Positions 6,516-6,639 of a stretch of 6,639 nucleotides of DNA are shown piece after piece. Under the pieces are notes generated by a model. That model did no database searches and had not been told where the DNA came from. It saw only the letters and a list, made by a program, of their open reading frames with translations. The stretch comes from CAYVAP01 sp964343195 (GTDB taxonomy: Bacteria > Bacteroidota > Bacteroidia > J057). Location of the stretch: positions 1 to 6,639 of the forward strand of contig CAYFIR010000210.1 in assembly GCA_964343195.1 (NCBI GenBank). The letters are read 5' to 3'. How positions within the stretch are numbered: the stretch's first letter is position 1; every line of letters begins with the position of its first letter. Both the position numbers and the translations under genes were made by a program.

Positions 6516-6639
6516 TTCGTAATTCGTGGTTCGTAGTTCGTAGTTTCCCGCTTTGCGGGATTTCGCTGCGCTCAACGTGGTCGATAGTTCGTAGTTCGTA
6601 GTTCGTAGTTCGTAGTTCGTAGTTCGTAGTTCGTAGTTC
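6516..6639. repeat. Heptamer array B with hairpin core (TTCGTAG)n, cut by window end
   Basis: Four 7-base units (TTCGTAA, TTCGTGG, TTCGTAG twice) at 6516-6543 lead into a 38-base core at 6544-6581. A 6-base spacer follows, then seven perfect TTCGTAG copies at 6588-6636 plus three further bases at the window edge, so the array may continue. The core matches array A at 36 of 38 positions. Its hairpin is TCCCGC-TTT-GCGGGA (6546-6560). The array begins eight bases upstream of the pdxA ATG. The promoter of pdxA must lie within it or beyond the window. Confidence 0.9.

Overview
The window carries five protein genes, all on the minus strand. Transcription runs from the right edge towards the left. 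In that order they are: pdxA (vitamin B6 synthesis, 5437-6507), a DnaQ-like 3'-5' exonuclease (4428-5051), an OmpA-domain lipoprotein (3754-4431), a large RND/MMPL membrane transporter (1320-3707) and an omega-amidase-type nitrilase (287-1069). All five look intact, with the expected catalytic or signature residues. No RNA gene, CRISPR array, insertion sequence or phage gene was found.

The host is most likely a member of the Bacteroidota with a GC content near 50 % by eye. The reasons are the Bacteroidota-style long PdxA, the RND protein whose first half has the IPNS-type motif in place of an acidic motif, the absence of Shine-Dalgarno sequences close to the starts, one exact TAnnTTTG promoter-like element (3714-3721), and heptamer-rich intergenic DNA. 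This is inference; no marker gene fixes the genus.

Layout. 1-286: non-coding 3' flank of the nitrilase with several inverted repeats and a GC-rich block. 287-1069: nitrilase. 1070-1319: non-coding, with overlapping small hairpins near the nitrilase start. 1320-4431: transporter and OmpA lipoprotein, 46 bases apart. 4428-5051: exonuclease, overlapping the lipoprotein gene in an ATGA junction. 5052-5436: 385 bases of purely repetitive DNA, made of a heptamer array with a hairpin core and then a degenerate G-poor satellite. 5437-6507: pdxA. 6508-6639: a second copy of the heptamer/hairpin element, running off the window edge.

The exonuclease, lipoprotein and transporter probably form one transcription unit. 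The lipoprotein and transporter could both act at the cell envelope, while the exonuclease looks like a cytoplasmic co-transcribed neighbour. PdxA and the nitrilase are metabolic genes separated from that unit by longer gaps. No new multi-gene system is evident. The part most worth a second look is the pair of near-identical composite repeats on both sides of pdxA, each ending about 10 bases in front of a start codon.
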